Assembly: GCF_002879855.1 (NCBI RefSeq)
Contig: NZ_PNYB01000001.1
Coordinates: 372,001-436,000 of the forward strand
DNA from: Trinickia soli
GTDB lineage: Bacteria; Pseudomonadota; Gammaproteobacteria; Burkholderiales; Burkholderiaceae
Direction of reading: 5' to 3'
DNA: 64,000 bases
The position numbers and the translations under genes are program-made. The notes below the pieces were generated by a model. It saw only the letters and a list, made by a program, of their open reading frames with translations, was not told where the DNA came from and ran no database searches. Positions within the stretch are counted from its first letter, which is position 1. The number at the start of each line of letters is the position of its first letter. Positions 8,669 to 17,229 of the stretch are shown here, piece after piece.

Positions 8669-10078
8669 ATGAGCACAACAACGACGACGACACCGCCGGA
8701 CGACACCCCGCAGTCAGTGCGCCGAATCACCGGTTGGTACGCGAACCTTCTGCTGGCGGCCTTCGCGTTGCTGCCGGCCTACCTGATCGCCTATCTCTAC
8801 TACTTCCAAGATCCGCACCTGCTGTTCGAAAGTCACTCGTTCCACGAGTTCGCCATCGCGGCTGCCACGCTCGAGGGTGCGTTCGTCAGCTATGTGGCGT
8901 GGCGGTGCTACTGCCTCTCGGGTGAGCCGATTCTGCGGTGGATGACGCTCGGCTTCACGGGCTTCGTGCTGATCTATGCGTTGCACGGCGCCTTCACGCC
9001 GCTTGCGCATCAACACATGTGGCTGTTTCTGCTGTATGGCCCGGCCTCGCGTTTCGTGATGTCGGTCTTGCTGTTCATCGGCCTGCTCTCATACGAAGCG
9101 AGCGCCGATTCGGTTGAACGCCGTGCCGATCGTTGGCTGTGGGGCATGTGGTTCGTCGCGTTTATCGTGATCGATCTGCTCGTGGCCGTACTCGCCAGTT
9201 CGTCGATCGCCGGTTCTCTCGGGGTTCGGCTTTCGCTCGAAGGCGGCGCGATGGTGATTTCGCTGCTCAACGTCGTATGTTTGATTGCCCGAAGGATCCG
9301 ATCGCCGCTGATGCAGATCTTCGGGATCTCCGTGATGGCGTTCGCTTTGTCGTCGCTCGCCTTCATCCTCGGCAAACCTTGGAACCACATGTGGTGGCTC
9401 GCCCATGCCATCTTCGCGGGCGGTTTTTTTCTGCTCAGTTACGGGATCGTTCAGGCGTTTCACACGACGCGCTCGTTCTCGACCATTTACAGTCAGGCCG
9501 ATCTGCTGGCCCGGTTGCGGCAGGAAATGGCGCGCACGGCTGGCGCACTGCAGGAGCTGCAACGCAGCAACCAAAAGCTCGAATCGCTGGCGGCGGTCGA
9601 TCCTTTGACGGGAGCGACGAACCGGCGCACGTTCATCGAACGTCTGGAAATCGAAATCGGTGCCGCGCGGCGAGACGGCGCGCCGTTTGCGTTGCTGGCC
9701 GTCGATATCGACAACCTGAAACGAATCAACGAGCGGTTCGGCGAGAAGGTGGGCGACGATATTCTGAAATCCGTCACGGCCGCGTGCATTGAAGCGATGC
9801 GCCCTTATCAGGGCATTGCGCGCGTGGGCGGTGGCGAGTTCATGGTCATATTGCCCGGCGCTGCACTCGATGGCGCGCTGATGATCGGCGAGCGCATTCG
9901 CGCATCGATCCAGTCACTACGCTTCGAGGGCAGCGACGAGCGCTTCTCGGTGACCGCCAGTATCGGCATTGCGCAGTTCGGGGCGGACGGCTCCGCGAGC
10001 GACGCTATCATGCGCACAGCGGAAGAGCGCTTGAAGCGCGCGAAGACGCACGGCCGCAACTGCGTCATCGCCGTTTGA
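8669..10078 (+). CDS. Membrane GGDEF-domain protein with degenerate signature
   Basis: The 469-residue protein has about eight membrane helices in its first 270 residues (a MASE-like sensor), a short coiled linker (RLRQEMARTAGALQELQRS) and a GGDEF domain from about 310. The signature reads GGGEF at residues 387-391, so the third position, normally Asp or Glu and needed for metal binding and catalysis, is Gly. The substrate region AVDIDNLKRIN is also altered (Leu for Phe, and no ND). It therefore probably does not make cyclic di-GMP and may act as a sensor or GTP-binding regulator. The start at 8669 was chosen for its GGAG ribosome site and because transmembrane coding begins right after it. 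It stands alone between two signalling sets. Confidence 0.9.
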   Translation: MSTTTTTTPPDDTPQSVRRITGWYANLLLAAFALLPAYLIAYLYYFQDPHLLFESHSFHEFAIAAATLEGAFVSYVAWRCYCLSGEPILRWMTLGFTGFVLIYALHGAFTPLAHQHMWLFLLYGPASRFVMSVLLFIGLLSYEASADSVERRADRWLWGMWFVAFIVIDLLVAVLASSSIAGSLGVRLSLEGGAMVISLLNVVCLIARRIRSPLMQIFGISVMAFALSSLAFILGKPWNHMWWLAHAIFAGGFFLLSYGIVQAFHTTRSFSTIYSQADLLARLRQEMARTAGALQELQRSNQKLESLAAVDPLTGATNRRTFIERLEIEIGAARRDGAPFALLAVDIDNLKRINERFGEKVGDDILKSVTAACIEAMRPYQGIARVGGGEFMVILPGAALDGALMIGERIRASIQSLRFEGSDERFSVTASIGIAQFGADGSASDAIMRTAEERLKRAKTHGRNCVIAV

Positions 10079-10118
10079 GCGCCGCCGCGGCGTCACGTCA
10101 TTGCACGGCGTAGCACCG

Positions 10119-10135
10119 CTTAAGGCTGCGTTAAG
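10119..10135 (+). promoter_or_regulatory. PmrA/QseB-type direct repeat box
   Basis: CTTAAG, five bases, then GTTAAG lies 52 bases before the start of the response regulator gene. This matches the PmrA/QseB operator form of two TTAA-centred half sites with a 5-base gap. It is a likely autoregulation site for the two-component pair downstream. Confidence 0.6.
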
Positions 10136-10186
10136 GCGCACTGTGTCATGCTGCGGCGCGCTTGGCTACTGTGAAATGGACGAATC

Positions 10187-10849
10187 ATGCGTTTGCTGTT
10201 GGTCGAAGACGATCGGATGATCGCCGAACCCGTGCTGGATACGATGCGGCGAGCCGGCTACGCGATCGACTGGGCCCAGGACGGTCGCAGCGCCGAACTG
10301 TCGCTCGATAATGGCGTTTATGATCTCGTGCTGCTCGATCTCGGCCTACCGAAGAAGGACGGAATCGCCGTGCTGCGAGCCTATCGCGATGCAGGCGGCG
10401 CAGCGCCCGTCATCATTCTGACGGCGCGCGATGCGGTGGACGAACGCGTGCGCGGGCTCGATACGGGCGCAGACGATTACCTCGTGAAACCATTCGATCT
10501 CGACGAGTTGAGCGCGCGCGTGCGTGCGTTGCTGCGTCGACGCACGGGCCAGAAGCAGCCCGTCTATACGCATGGCGAGCTGACGCTCGATCCCGCGGCT
10601 CACGAAGTGACGAAAGACGGCGAGCTGGTGCCGCTCGTGCCACGCGAATTTGCACTATTGCGTGCGCTGATCGAAGCACCGAAGCGTGTGCACACGCGGG
10701 CCGAACTCGAGGAGAAGCTGTACGGCTGGGGTGAAGAAATCGGCAGCAACGCCGTCGAAGTCCATATCCACAGTTTGCGCCGCAAGATTGGCGCGGAGCA
10801 GATCGTAACGGTGCGCGGCGTCGGTTATCGCTTGAGACGCGTCGAATGA
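10187..10849 (+). CDS. OmpR-family response regulator, QseB/PmrA-like
   Basis: The 220-residue regulator has a receiver domain with phospho-acceptor D51 (LVLLDLGLPKKDG), T79 and K101, then a winged-helix domain with NAVEVHIHSLRRKIG and VRGVGYRLRRVE, typical of the QseB/PmrA/TctD group. The last four bases overlap the start of the kinase gene, so the two are translationally coupled. A PmrA-type box stands upstream. It probably controls envelope or metal-responsive genes, but the target genes cannot be read here. Confidence 0.93.
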   Translation: MRLLLVEDDRMIAEPVLDTMRRAGYAIDWAQDGRSAELSLDNGVYDLVLLDLGLPKKDGIAVLRAYRDAGGAAPVIILTARDAVDERVRGLDTGADDYLVKPFDLDELSARVRALLRRRTGQKQPVYTHGELTLDPAAHEVTKDGELVPLVPREFALLRALIEAPKRVHTRAELEEKLYGWGEEIGSNAVEVHIHSLRRKIGAEQIVTVRGVGYRLRRVE

Positions 10850-12213
10850 CATCGATCCGTCGCTGGCTGCTGGGCTGGCTGATCTTCGGGTTCGTCGCGG
10901 CATCGGCCGCGGCCGGCTACGGCATTTTTCGCACCGGCCACGAAGAAGCGAACGAACTGTTCGACTACGAACTACGCGCCGTCGCGCTTTCGGTGCCGCC
11001 GACGCTCGTAGGAACGGGGGCGTTGACGCACGGGCCGGCCGAGTCGCAGGAAATCTCGGATGATCGCATCGCGATCGAAGTGTGGGATGCGAAAGGGCAG
11101 AGCATCTATCGCTCTGAGCAAGCACCGGGTATCGAACGCCTGACCGAAGGGTTCCGCACCATCGAGCGCGGCGAAAAGCATTGGCGCGTATACGGCCTTC
11201 GGCAGCCCGATCGGTTCATCCAGGTTGCGCAACCTGTCGCGGTGCGCGAAGCCCTGGCGATTCGTCTTGCGCTGCGCACGCTCTGGCCGCTCGGCCTGTT
11301 GTTGCCGCTGACCGTGGCGCTCGTGCTGTTCGTTGTCGCACGCGCGCTGGTGCCGATCCGCTCGCTTTCGCGGGCGCTGTCGACGCGTTCGCTCGAAGCG
11401 CTCGAGCCCCTGTCGCTTGAACGCGACGTTCCAGTGGAGATCGCGCCGCTCGTCGAGGCGTTGAACGACCTGTTGCAGCGCCTCAAGACGGCATCGAACG
11501 CACAACGAACATTCGTTGCCGACGCGGCCCACGAATTGCGTTCGCCGCTGGCCGCGCTCAAGCTTCAACTGCAAGCCGCCGAGCGCGACGGTTCACTGAA
11601 GGCCGAGGGAGCGACGCTGGCGCGGATCGAAGAGCGGCTCAATCGCATCATTCGGCTCGTGCAGCAACTGCTTGCGCTGGCGCGGGAAGACGCCGAGCCC
11701 ATGATTTCGTTGGCACGCGTGCCACTGCGGCGGCTGGCCGAGCAGGCCGTGAGCGATTTTTCGCTGATAGCGGAAGCCCGGTCGATCGACCTCGGCCTCG
11801 AGCTCGCTTCGGAGGTGACCGATGACGCCGGATTTGACGCATACGGCGACCCGGACGGATTGTCAGTACTCCTCAGTAACCTGATCGACAATGCGATTCG
11901 CCATACGCCGGTGGGTGGGCGGGTCGATCTCGTGTTGCGCCGTGATGGCCCGCTCGTCGGCTTCGAGGTCAGAGATACAGGCCCGGGCGTTCCCGAGGCC
12001 GACCTCCCGAGAGTTTGCGACCGCTTTTATCGCGGCGCTCAGACACAGGGCGAGGGCAGCGGGCTCGGGCTCGCGATCGCTTCGCGCATAGCAAGCAGAC
12101 ATGGCGCGCAGCTGTCGCTGCGCAACAACGTGGACGGGAGTGGACTGACGGTTGCCGTGGCGGGACTGCGCTCGGCTTCGTCAGCCGCATCCAGGTCCTC
12201 TTCGCCTCGATGA
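10846..12213 (+). CDS. Sensor histidine kinase, QseC/PmrB-like
   Basis: The 455-residue kinase has a membrane segment near 8-25, a short periplasmic loop of about 115 residues, and a second membrane segment near 145-168. A HAMP-like linker follows, then the HisKA motif DAAHELRSPLAAL with acceptor H229. The ATPase domain shows NLIDNAIRH, DTGPGV and GSGLGLAI. The ATG overlaps the stop of its regulator gene. It converges on the anti-sigma gene with 86 bases between stops. Confidence 0.93.
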   Translation: MTSIRRWLLGWLIFGFVAASAAAGYGIFRTGHEEANELFDYELRAVALSVPPTLVGTGALTHGPAESQEISDDRIAIEVWDAKGQSIYRSEQAPGIERLTEGFRTIERGEKHWRVYGLRQPDRFIQVAQPVAVREALAIRLALRTLWPLGLLLPLTVALVLFVVARALVPIRSLSRALSTRSLEALEPLSLERDVPVEIAPLVEALNDLLQRLKTASNAQRTFVADAAHELRSPLAALKLQLQAAERDGSLKAEGATLARIEERLNRIIRLVQQLLALAREDAEPMISLARVPLRRLAEQAVSDFSLIAEARSIDLGLELASEVTDDAGFDAYGDPDGLSVLLSNLIDNAIRHTPVGGRVDLVLRRDGPLVGFEVRDTGPGVPEADLPRVCDRFYRGAQTQGEGSGLGLAIASRIASRHGAQLSLRNNVDGSGLTVAVAGLRSASSAASRSSSPR

Positions 12214-12299
12214 CATCGGCCGCCACCTACGCGGTACATCGATGACCACCGCGCCTGGTCGCTCACAATCGCCCACAGGCAGCCCCTGGATCCACCGCG

Positions 12300-13091
12300 C
12301 TATCGCCATGCTTCGGGTTTTCCGCCCAGTTCGCTGCACACGTCGACGGCGATCGCGCGCAGCTTCGGTTCCGGTATCGTGCCCGAGAGCGCATAAGCGG
12401 TTCGTTGAGCGACCCAATACAGCGTGCTGCGATCACCCGTATGCAATAGCCGGACCGGCGTTTCATCGAATGAGGCACGCGTAACGTAAAGCGTCAAACG
12501 CGTGCCCGCCTGATTCTGATACATGAACTGCGCGGCGGGACTCGAGCCGTCGCCCGGCAGCAGCCGCCCCCCGACGAGCGCATACCCGTATTCGAGCAGC
12601 GATGGTGGAGACACCTTGCGCTCGATCCGTTTGGAAAGCCAGGCGACCAGATGCGGCTCGTCGCTGGCCGCGACCTCGACGGGATGTCGCGCTTCCGGGG
12701 CGTAGACGGCATAGGCGATATCGGCGCGCCTTGCGAAGGCTGCCGGCGCCGCCGACGGCGCAACGTACCTTTCCACCGCGACTGATACGAGCCCGACGGC
12801 CCCCGCGGTCAGCAGCCAGCACGCGGCCGATGCGAAACGGCGAGGCCAGGAAGCCCGTGGGCGCAGCACGATGTAAGAGCGGCGCTCCACGTCTGTCGCG
12901 GCACATAACGCTTGCAGTGCCGCTCGTTGCGCACGCCATGCACTGACGCGGGCACTCGCCTCTTCGTCCTGGGCCAGATGGGCTTGCACGGCCGCTCGCT
13001 GCGCGTCGGGCAGCTCGCCGTCGATGTAGGCGCCGAGCGTGGTCGCATCGATGGGCGGCAGCGGCCCGGCTTCGTTACTCGCGTCCTTCAT
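12300..13091 (-). CDS. Anti-sigma factor (RsiW-like, membrane)
   Basis: The 263-residue protein has an N-terminal anti-sigma domain (TLGAYIDGELPDAQRAAVQ, about 14-60), one membrane segment at about 85-107 and a periplasmic C-terminus. It probably holds the adjacent ECF sigma factor at the membrane until a periplasmic signal releases it. The ATG at 13091 overlaps the sigma stop by four bases. A classical HxxxCxxC zinc motif is not evident. Confidence 0.87.
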   Translation of the reverse strand: MKDASNEAGPLPPIDATTLGAYIDGELPDAQRAAVQAHLAQDEEASARVSAWRAQRAALQALCAATDVERRSYIVLRPRASWPRRFASAACWLLTAGAVGLVSVAVERYVAPSAAPAAFARRADIAYAVYAPEARHPVEVAASDEPHLVAWLSKRIERKVSPPSLLEYGYALVGGRLLPGDGSSPAAQFMYQNQAGTRLTLYVTRASFDETPVRLLHTGDRSTLYWVAQRTAYALSGTIPEPKLRAIAVDVCSELGGKPEAWR

Positions 13092-13609
13092 GGCGTCTTT
13101 CTCACGACTTTCAACGGTGCATGCTTGTGCGCCGCTTCCCCGCCGAGAAGCAGTCGCAAATGTTCGCGCGCACGCGACAGCCGCGACATGACCGTGCCGA
13201 TCGGCACGCCCAGCACGGACGCCGCTTCCTGATAGCTGAGTTCTTCCACGCCCACGAGCAGCAACACCTCGCGTTGCTCCAGCGGCAGATGGTAAAGCGC
13301 ACGCTGCAGATCCCGCAGTACGAGTCCGTCGACGACTTCTCGCGGCGCTTCCATGTTGTGCCAGGGTGCGGTGTCGTCGTCGCAGGCAATTTCGCGCCTC
13401 GCGCGAAACTGATCGATGTAGATGTGCCGCAGGATCGTGAACAGCCACGCACGGACATTCGTTCCCTGCCGGAAGGCCCCGACACGCGCAAGCGCCCGCT
13501 CCGCCGTATCTTGGACAAGATCGTCGGCCCATGCCGGGTCGCCCGTCAGCGCGCGTGCGTAGCGACGCAATGGAGCAAGCCCCAGAATCACCTCGGCTTC
13601 GAACGTCAC
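13088..13609 (-). CDS. ECF RNA polymerase sigma factor
   Basis: The 173-residue protein has sigma region 2 (DPAWADDLVQDTAERAL, NVRAWLFTILRHIYIDQF) and region 4 (LPLEQREVLLLVGVEELSYQ, then GTVMSRLSRAREHLR). The start is a GTG at 13609; an overlapping ATG frame ends after four codons. It is followed by its anti-sigma gene with an ATGA overlap and preceded by a tiny lipoprotein gene. A GGAATAA-N15-CGTT element upstream of the lipoprotein gene may be its own promoter. Confidence 0.92.
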   Translation of the reverse strand: MTFEAEVILGLAPLRRYARALTGDPAWADDLVQDTAERALARVGAFRQGTNVRAWLFTILRHIYIDQFRARREIACDDDTAPWHNMEAPREVVDGLVLRDLQRALYHLPLEQREVLLLVGVEELSYQEAASVLGVPIGTVMSRLSRAREHLRLLLGGEAAHKHAPLKVVRKTP

Positions 13610-13636
13610 ACAAACGTCATGTTGCTACCGCACCTG

Positions 13637-13774
13637 TCAATATCCGCCGCTGCCGCCGCTGCTACTGGACGAGCCGGTCGTATCGTTCGGCGACGAGCAT
13701 CCCGATGCCGAGAACGAAGACAGTGCGAGCGCGATCATCACCAATAGCGCCGATAGGGTTTTTTGCCGTTTCAT
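13637..13774 (-). CDS. Small Ser/Gly-rich lipoprotein, 45 residues
   Basis: The 45-residue protein has a lysine-containing N-terminus, a hydrophobic segment, and the lipobox ASGC at residues 27-30, followed by a short mature tail rich in Ser and Gly that ends in GSGGY. The start at 13774 has a good ribosome site (TGGAGG, seven bases upstream). It is first in the operon with the ECF sigma and anti-sigma genes, which suggests an envelope component or signal for that switch. I do not recognise a family. Confidence 0.72.
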   Translation of the reverse strand: MKRQKTLSALLVMIALALSSFSASGCSSPNDTTGSSSSSGGSGGY

Positions 13775-14242
13775 CTCAACCTCCAGGTTCTGAGCGATCG
13801 CGACGCCTGGGAGGCGTCGCAGGCTGAGGGGCGGCCGATGACAGTCATGCGGTCGATCCCTCACAACGGAACAACGAAACGGCGCGGCACTTTATTCCTA
13901 TGGGTGACCGCGCATGCTGTCCGGCGACGTCGCGAGGCGGGAACTCGCTGGAAGGATAGGATGCGAACGCCCGATGCGACAGGGCGGCGCCGTGTTCAAC
14001 ACCGGCCCTGTCTTTGGCGAACCGAGAGGCGAATGTCGGATGTCGGACGTCGACCGCCGCTCGATCGCCTCGGTCAATATCGATGGGGGCGGATGGTCAA
14101 TATCGCAATCGCGTTCATGATCAAGAGCGCGGTCGGACGGCACAGTGGGGCATCCGGGTGGCGCTTCGTACGTTGCTGCGCAAGGGGTCGAAGCGCCAAC
14201 AACCCTTCTCACGCCGACTGACCGGGGCGAACAGGTTTCGTG
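13775..14242. other. Intergenic region with leader hairpin
   Basis: This 468-base gap lies between the lipoprotein start and the end of the thioredoxin-like gene, both on the minus strand. A strong hairpin, GCGACGCC-TGGGA-GGCGTCGC, lies at 13800-13820 in the leader, about 26 bases before the lipoprotein start. Two copies of GGTCAATATCG lie at 14072-14082 and 14095-14105. Nothing else looks coding. Confidence 0.55.
13873..13898 (-). promoter_or_regulatory. Candidate ECF promoter, GGAATAA-N15-CGTT
   Basis: On the minus strand GGAATAA, 15 bases and CGTT lie about 100 bases before the lipoprotein start. The same element with the same spacing stands before the other ECF operon of this window (42915-42940), which supports a shared ECF promoter class. 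Confidence 0.5.
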
Positions 14243-14794
14243 TCAGTCCTTTTCGGCCAGCAGTTTCTCGATCCACGCTTCCGTCTGCTCATAGTCGCCT
14301 TCGCCGACATGCGTATAGACGACGTGCCCTTTCTTATCGATCAGATAAAATGCGGGCCAATACTGGTTGCCATACGCATTCCAGGTGGCATATTCATTGT
14401 CTTGCGCGACAGGAAAATGAATACCGTATCGCGCGATTGCATCCTTTACGTTCGCAGTGACATGCTCGTTGGGAAACTCGGGCGTATGAACGCCGATGAT
14501 GGCCAGGCCTTTGCCGCGATAGCGCTGATCCCAGTCGTTGACGTGGGGCAGGGTATGGAAGCAATTGATACAACCATAAGTCCAGAAATCGACGAGCACG
14601 ACCTTGCCGCGCAATTCGCGCATCGTGAGCGGCGGGCTGTTCAGCCAATGATCGATGCCGGCAAATTCGGGCGCCGTCCCGTGGACCGCGGCGAGATGGC
14701 TCACGTCGTCGGCTCTGCTGGCGACCGACATTGCCCCGGCCGCGGCGATGACCAATGCCGTGACGATGCCGAGCCGTCGTGTTGCTGTGCGCAT
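14243..14794 (-). CDS. Periplasmic thioredoxin-like protein (TlpA/DipZ C-terminal type)
   Basis: The 183-residue protein has a Sec signal (about 1-29) and a thioredoxin fold with the active site WTYGCINC, the CxxC form typical of the DipZ C-terminal and TlpA-like family. WPAFYLIDKKGHVVYTHVGEGDY carries the cis-proline region. It probably acts as a periplasmic thiol-disulfide protein. The start at 14794 has a GAAGGA ribosome site; coding upstream of it is unlikely. It lies downstream of and in line with nothing obvious, and divergent from a LysR gene. Confidence 0.85.
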   Translation of the reverse strand: MRTATRRLGIVTALVIAAAGAMSVASRADDVSHLAAVHGTAPEFAGIDHWLNSPPLTMRELRGKVVLVDFWTYGCINCFHTLPHVNDWDQRYRGKGLAIIGVHTPEFPNEHVTANVKDAIARYGIHFPVAQDNEYATWNAYGNQYWPAFYLIDKKGHVVYTHVGEGDYEQTEAWIEKLLAEKD

Positions 14795-14996
14795 GGTGGT
14801 TCCTTCGAAGTTAGTGGCAGTCGACAGTAATACGTACGGGCGGGGCAAACGGATGCACCGGTTGCGCGAAGGCCGGCCAATCCGGGCCGCCCGGTTCAAC
14901 GTGGCCAGCCTGGCCTGGCTCAGTGCCGCACCCGGGGGCGACTTCATGCCGTATTCTTATGGGCTCATCAACGCCACCGATAGATGACGACGCCCC

Positions 14997-15908
14997 ATGC
15001 AGCGCCAATTCGGAGATCTCCTTCTCGGCAGCATCGAACTGTTTTGTCTGGCTGCCGAATCGCAAAGCTTTACGGTTGCAGCGACGGCGGCCGGCGTGAA
15101 TCCGGCTGCGGTCAGCCGTTCCGTTGCGCGCCTGGAAGCGCGGCTTGGCGCACGCCTGTTCGTCAGGACGACACGTCAAATCAATTTGACAGATGCGGGG
15201 CGCCGGTACTTCGAGCAATGCAGACAAGCGCTGCAGCAACTGGCCGAAGCCGAACGCGAAGCGACGGGGCAGCAAACGACGCCTGCTGGCGTGTTGCGTA
15301 TCAGCATGCCGACGCCTTACGGGCATTACCGCGTATTGCCGCTTTTAGCGGCGTTTCGCGAGCGCTATCCGCAGGTCACGATCGAAACGCATTTGAGCAA
15401 TCGAAACATCGACTTCGCGGAAGATGGCTTCGATCTTGCCATCCGCGGGCGCGCGCCGCGAGACTCGGGACTCATTGCGAGAAAGCTCGAGGACGCAGAG
15501 CTGGTCGTCGTCGCTTCGCCCGGCTATCTGCATCGCGCAGGGCGGCCGGACTCGTTAGACGATTTGGCGCATCACGATTGCATACAGTTCGAACTCCCGA
15601 GCAATGGACGTCCCATCCCGTGGCTGTTCAGGCAAGGGGACGAGACGACGCAAGTCGCAACCCACGGCGCGTACGCAACATCGGGCGACGTGCTGGCGGG
15701 CGTGACGCTCGCGCGTCACGGGGCGGGCCTGTTTCAAACCTATCGTTTCATCGTCGAACGTGAACTCGCCGACGGCGCGCTGGAGGAAGTGCTGGCGCCC
15801 TACGGTGGCTGTTCGAGGCCGTTCGTGCTGCTGTATCCGCACGGTCGGCACCTCTCGTCGCGCGTGCGCAGCTTCGTCGATTTCCTAGTCGAGAAGCTGC
15901 GCGGGTAG
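14997..15908 (+). CDS. LysR-family transcriptional regulator
   Basis: The 303-residue protein has the LysR helix-turn-helix near residues 18-65 (AAESQSFTVAATAAGVNPAA) and an effector-binding domain from about 90 (VLRISMPTPYGHYRVLP). It is of the CrgA/DmlR type. It is divergent from the thioredoxin-like gene, and its targets may include that gene. Confidence 0.92.
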   Translation: MQRQFGDLLLGSIELFCLAAESQSFTVAATAAGVNPAAVSRSVARLEARLGARLFVRTTRQINLTDAGRRYFEQCRQALQQLAEAEREATGQQTTPAGVLRISMPTPYGHYRVLPLLAAFRERYPQVTIETHLSNRNIDFAEDGFDLAIRGRAPRDSGLIARKLEDAELVVVASPGYLHRAGRPDSLDDLAHHDCIQFELPSNGRPIPWLFRQGDETTQVATHGAYATSGDVLAGVTLARHGAGLFQTYRFIVERELADGALEEVLAPYGGCSRPFVLLYPHGRHLSSRVRSFVDFLVEKLRG

Positions 15909-15954
15909 GGTGTCGAACAGGCCGGGAGCGAACCGTCCGTCTTATCAGGTCGTC

Positions 15955-16188
15955 TTACGTCTTCGCGGCCCGCTGCTTGCGATAGGCAGCGACTGGCAAG
16001 CCGCCCCAGCCCCAGTTCTCGAGTTCGACTTCCTCGATCACCACGAACGTCGATTCGAGCGGCTTTCCAAGCACGTCGAGCATCAGGCGGCTGGCGCCTT
16101 CGATGAGTTGGGCCTTCTCGTCTGCCGTGATTGCATCAGCGCCCGGGCGGGTGCCTTCGCGTGTGATCTGGATCGTAACGATGGGCAT
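15955..16188 (-). CDS. Tautomerase family protein (4-oxalocrotonate tautomerase-like)
   Basis: The 77-residue protein starts MPIVTIQITREG, so after methionine removal Pro1 is available as the catalytic base, and an arginine (R10 of the mature chain) is in place. Its length is at the upper end for the 4-OT subgroup. The start at 16188 was chosen for the catalytic proline and the TTGGAG ribosome site. It lies downstream of the SDR gene, with 85 bases between. Confidence 0.9.
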   Translation of the reverse strand: MPIVTIQITREGTRPGADAITADEKAQLIEGASRLMLDVLGKPLESTFVVIEEVELENWGWGGLPVAAYRKQRAAKT

Positions 16189-16273
16189 GATGTTCTCCAA
16201 ACGTACCGGGTTCATTGAAACGGGCGGGACGCTGCCCCGCCCGTGCTCGTGCCTTCTTAAGGACCTTCCCGAA

Positions 16274-16981
16274 TCAATGACCGGCGCTCTGCCCGCCGTC
16301 GACGTGCAGGATTTCGCCGGTCACGAACGACGCGGCGTCGAGATACAGGATCGCGTCGACGATATCACTCATTTCGCCCATCCGGCCCACCGGGTGTAAG
16401 GATGCGAGCGTCTCGTGGGTTTGCGGCGCATGCATCGGCGATTTGATGATCCCGGGCGAGACGGCGTTCACTCGAATGCCGGCCTTCGCGTATTCGATCG
16501 CGAGCGACTTCGTCGCAGCATTCAAGCCACCCTTGGTCAACGAGGCGAGCACCGAAGGCACGTTGCTGTTCGCATGATCGACGAGGCTGGTCGTGATCGT
16601 CACGACGTGGCCGCTGCCTTGCTGTTCCATGGCGGCGATCGCGCGCTGCGTGATATGGAAGAAGCCGTCGAGGTTGACCCCGTTGATGGCTTCATATTCA
16701 TCGCTCGTGTACTGCGTGAACGGCTTGGCGATGAAGATGCCTGCGTTGTTGACGAGTGTATCGATGCGTCCAAAACGCTCGAGCGCCGTTTCCGCGATCC
16801 GCTTGGCCGTCTGCGCATCGCCAATGTCGCCGGCGACGGTCGCCAGATTGGGATGGTCCGACGCTGCGATCGAACGGGCGTTCGCCACGACGCGATGGCC
16901 GCGCGCGAGGAATGCCTGGACGGTCGCGGCTCCAATGCCTTGCGATGCGCCGGTGACGATGACGACTTTGGATGTGCTCAT
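16274..16981 (-). CDS. SDR-family oxidoreductase lacking the catalytic tyrosine
   Basis: The 235-residue protein has the Rossmann motif TGASQGIG (10-17), NNAG (78-81) and the C-terminal VTGEILHVDGG. The active-site Ser (S132) and Lys (K150) are present, but the residue four before the lysine, normally Tyr, is Ala146 (VLASLTKGG). Classical SDR chemistry needs that tyrosine, so activity may differ or be lost. The start at 16981 precedes the nucleotide-binding motif directly. It may share a transcript with the tautomerase gene and is divergent from an MFS carrier. Confidence 0.9.
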   Translation of the reverse strand: MSTSKVVIVTGASQGIGAATVQAFLARGHRVVANARSIAASDHPNLATVAGDIGDAQTAKRIAETALERFGRIDTLVNNAGIFIAKPFTQYTSDEYEAINGVNLDGFFHITQRAIAAMEQQGSGHVVTITTSLVDHANSNVPSVLASLTKGGLNAATKSLAIEYAKAGIRVNAVSPGIIKSPMHAPQTHETLASLHPVGRMGEMSDIVDAILYLDAASFVTGEILHVDGGQSAGH

Positions 16982-17229
16982 GATGTGCCTCGAAGTTGAA
17001 TGGGTCTCAGCCTGATTGGCCGTTCGAATCGCTGATCCGATGGCACGAACTGTAGGCGTATCGGCCCGCACTTCGGAGAACCTCAGGGGATAAACAGTCT
17101 TGCGTCGCAAGAACAAATGGCTTTGTGCTTCGATTGGTCAACAGTCTGTTGACTGCCCCCCGCGCGCGGCAACGCCTGCGCATTCCTAAAATCGTGCTCC
17201 ATCCGCTATCGATTCTTCGAGAGGGCGAC

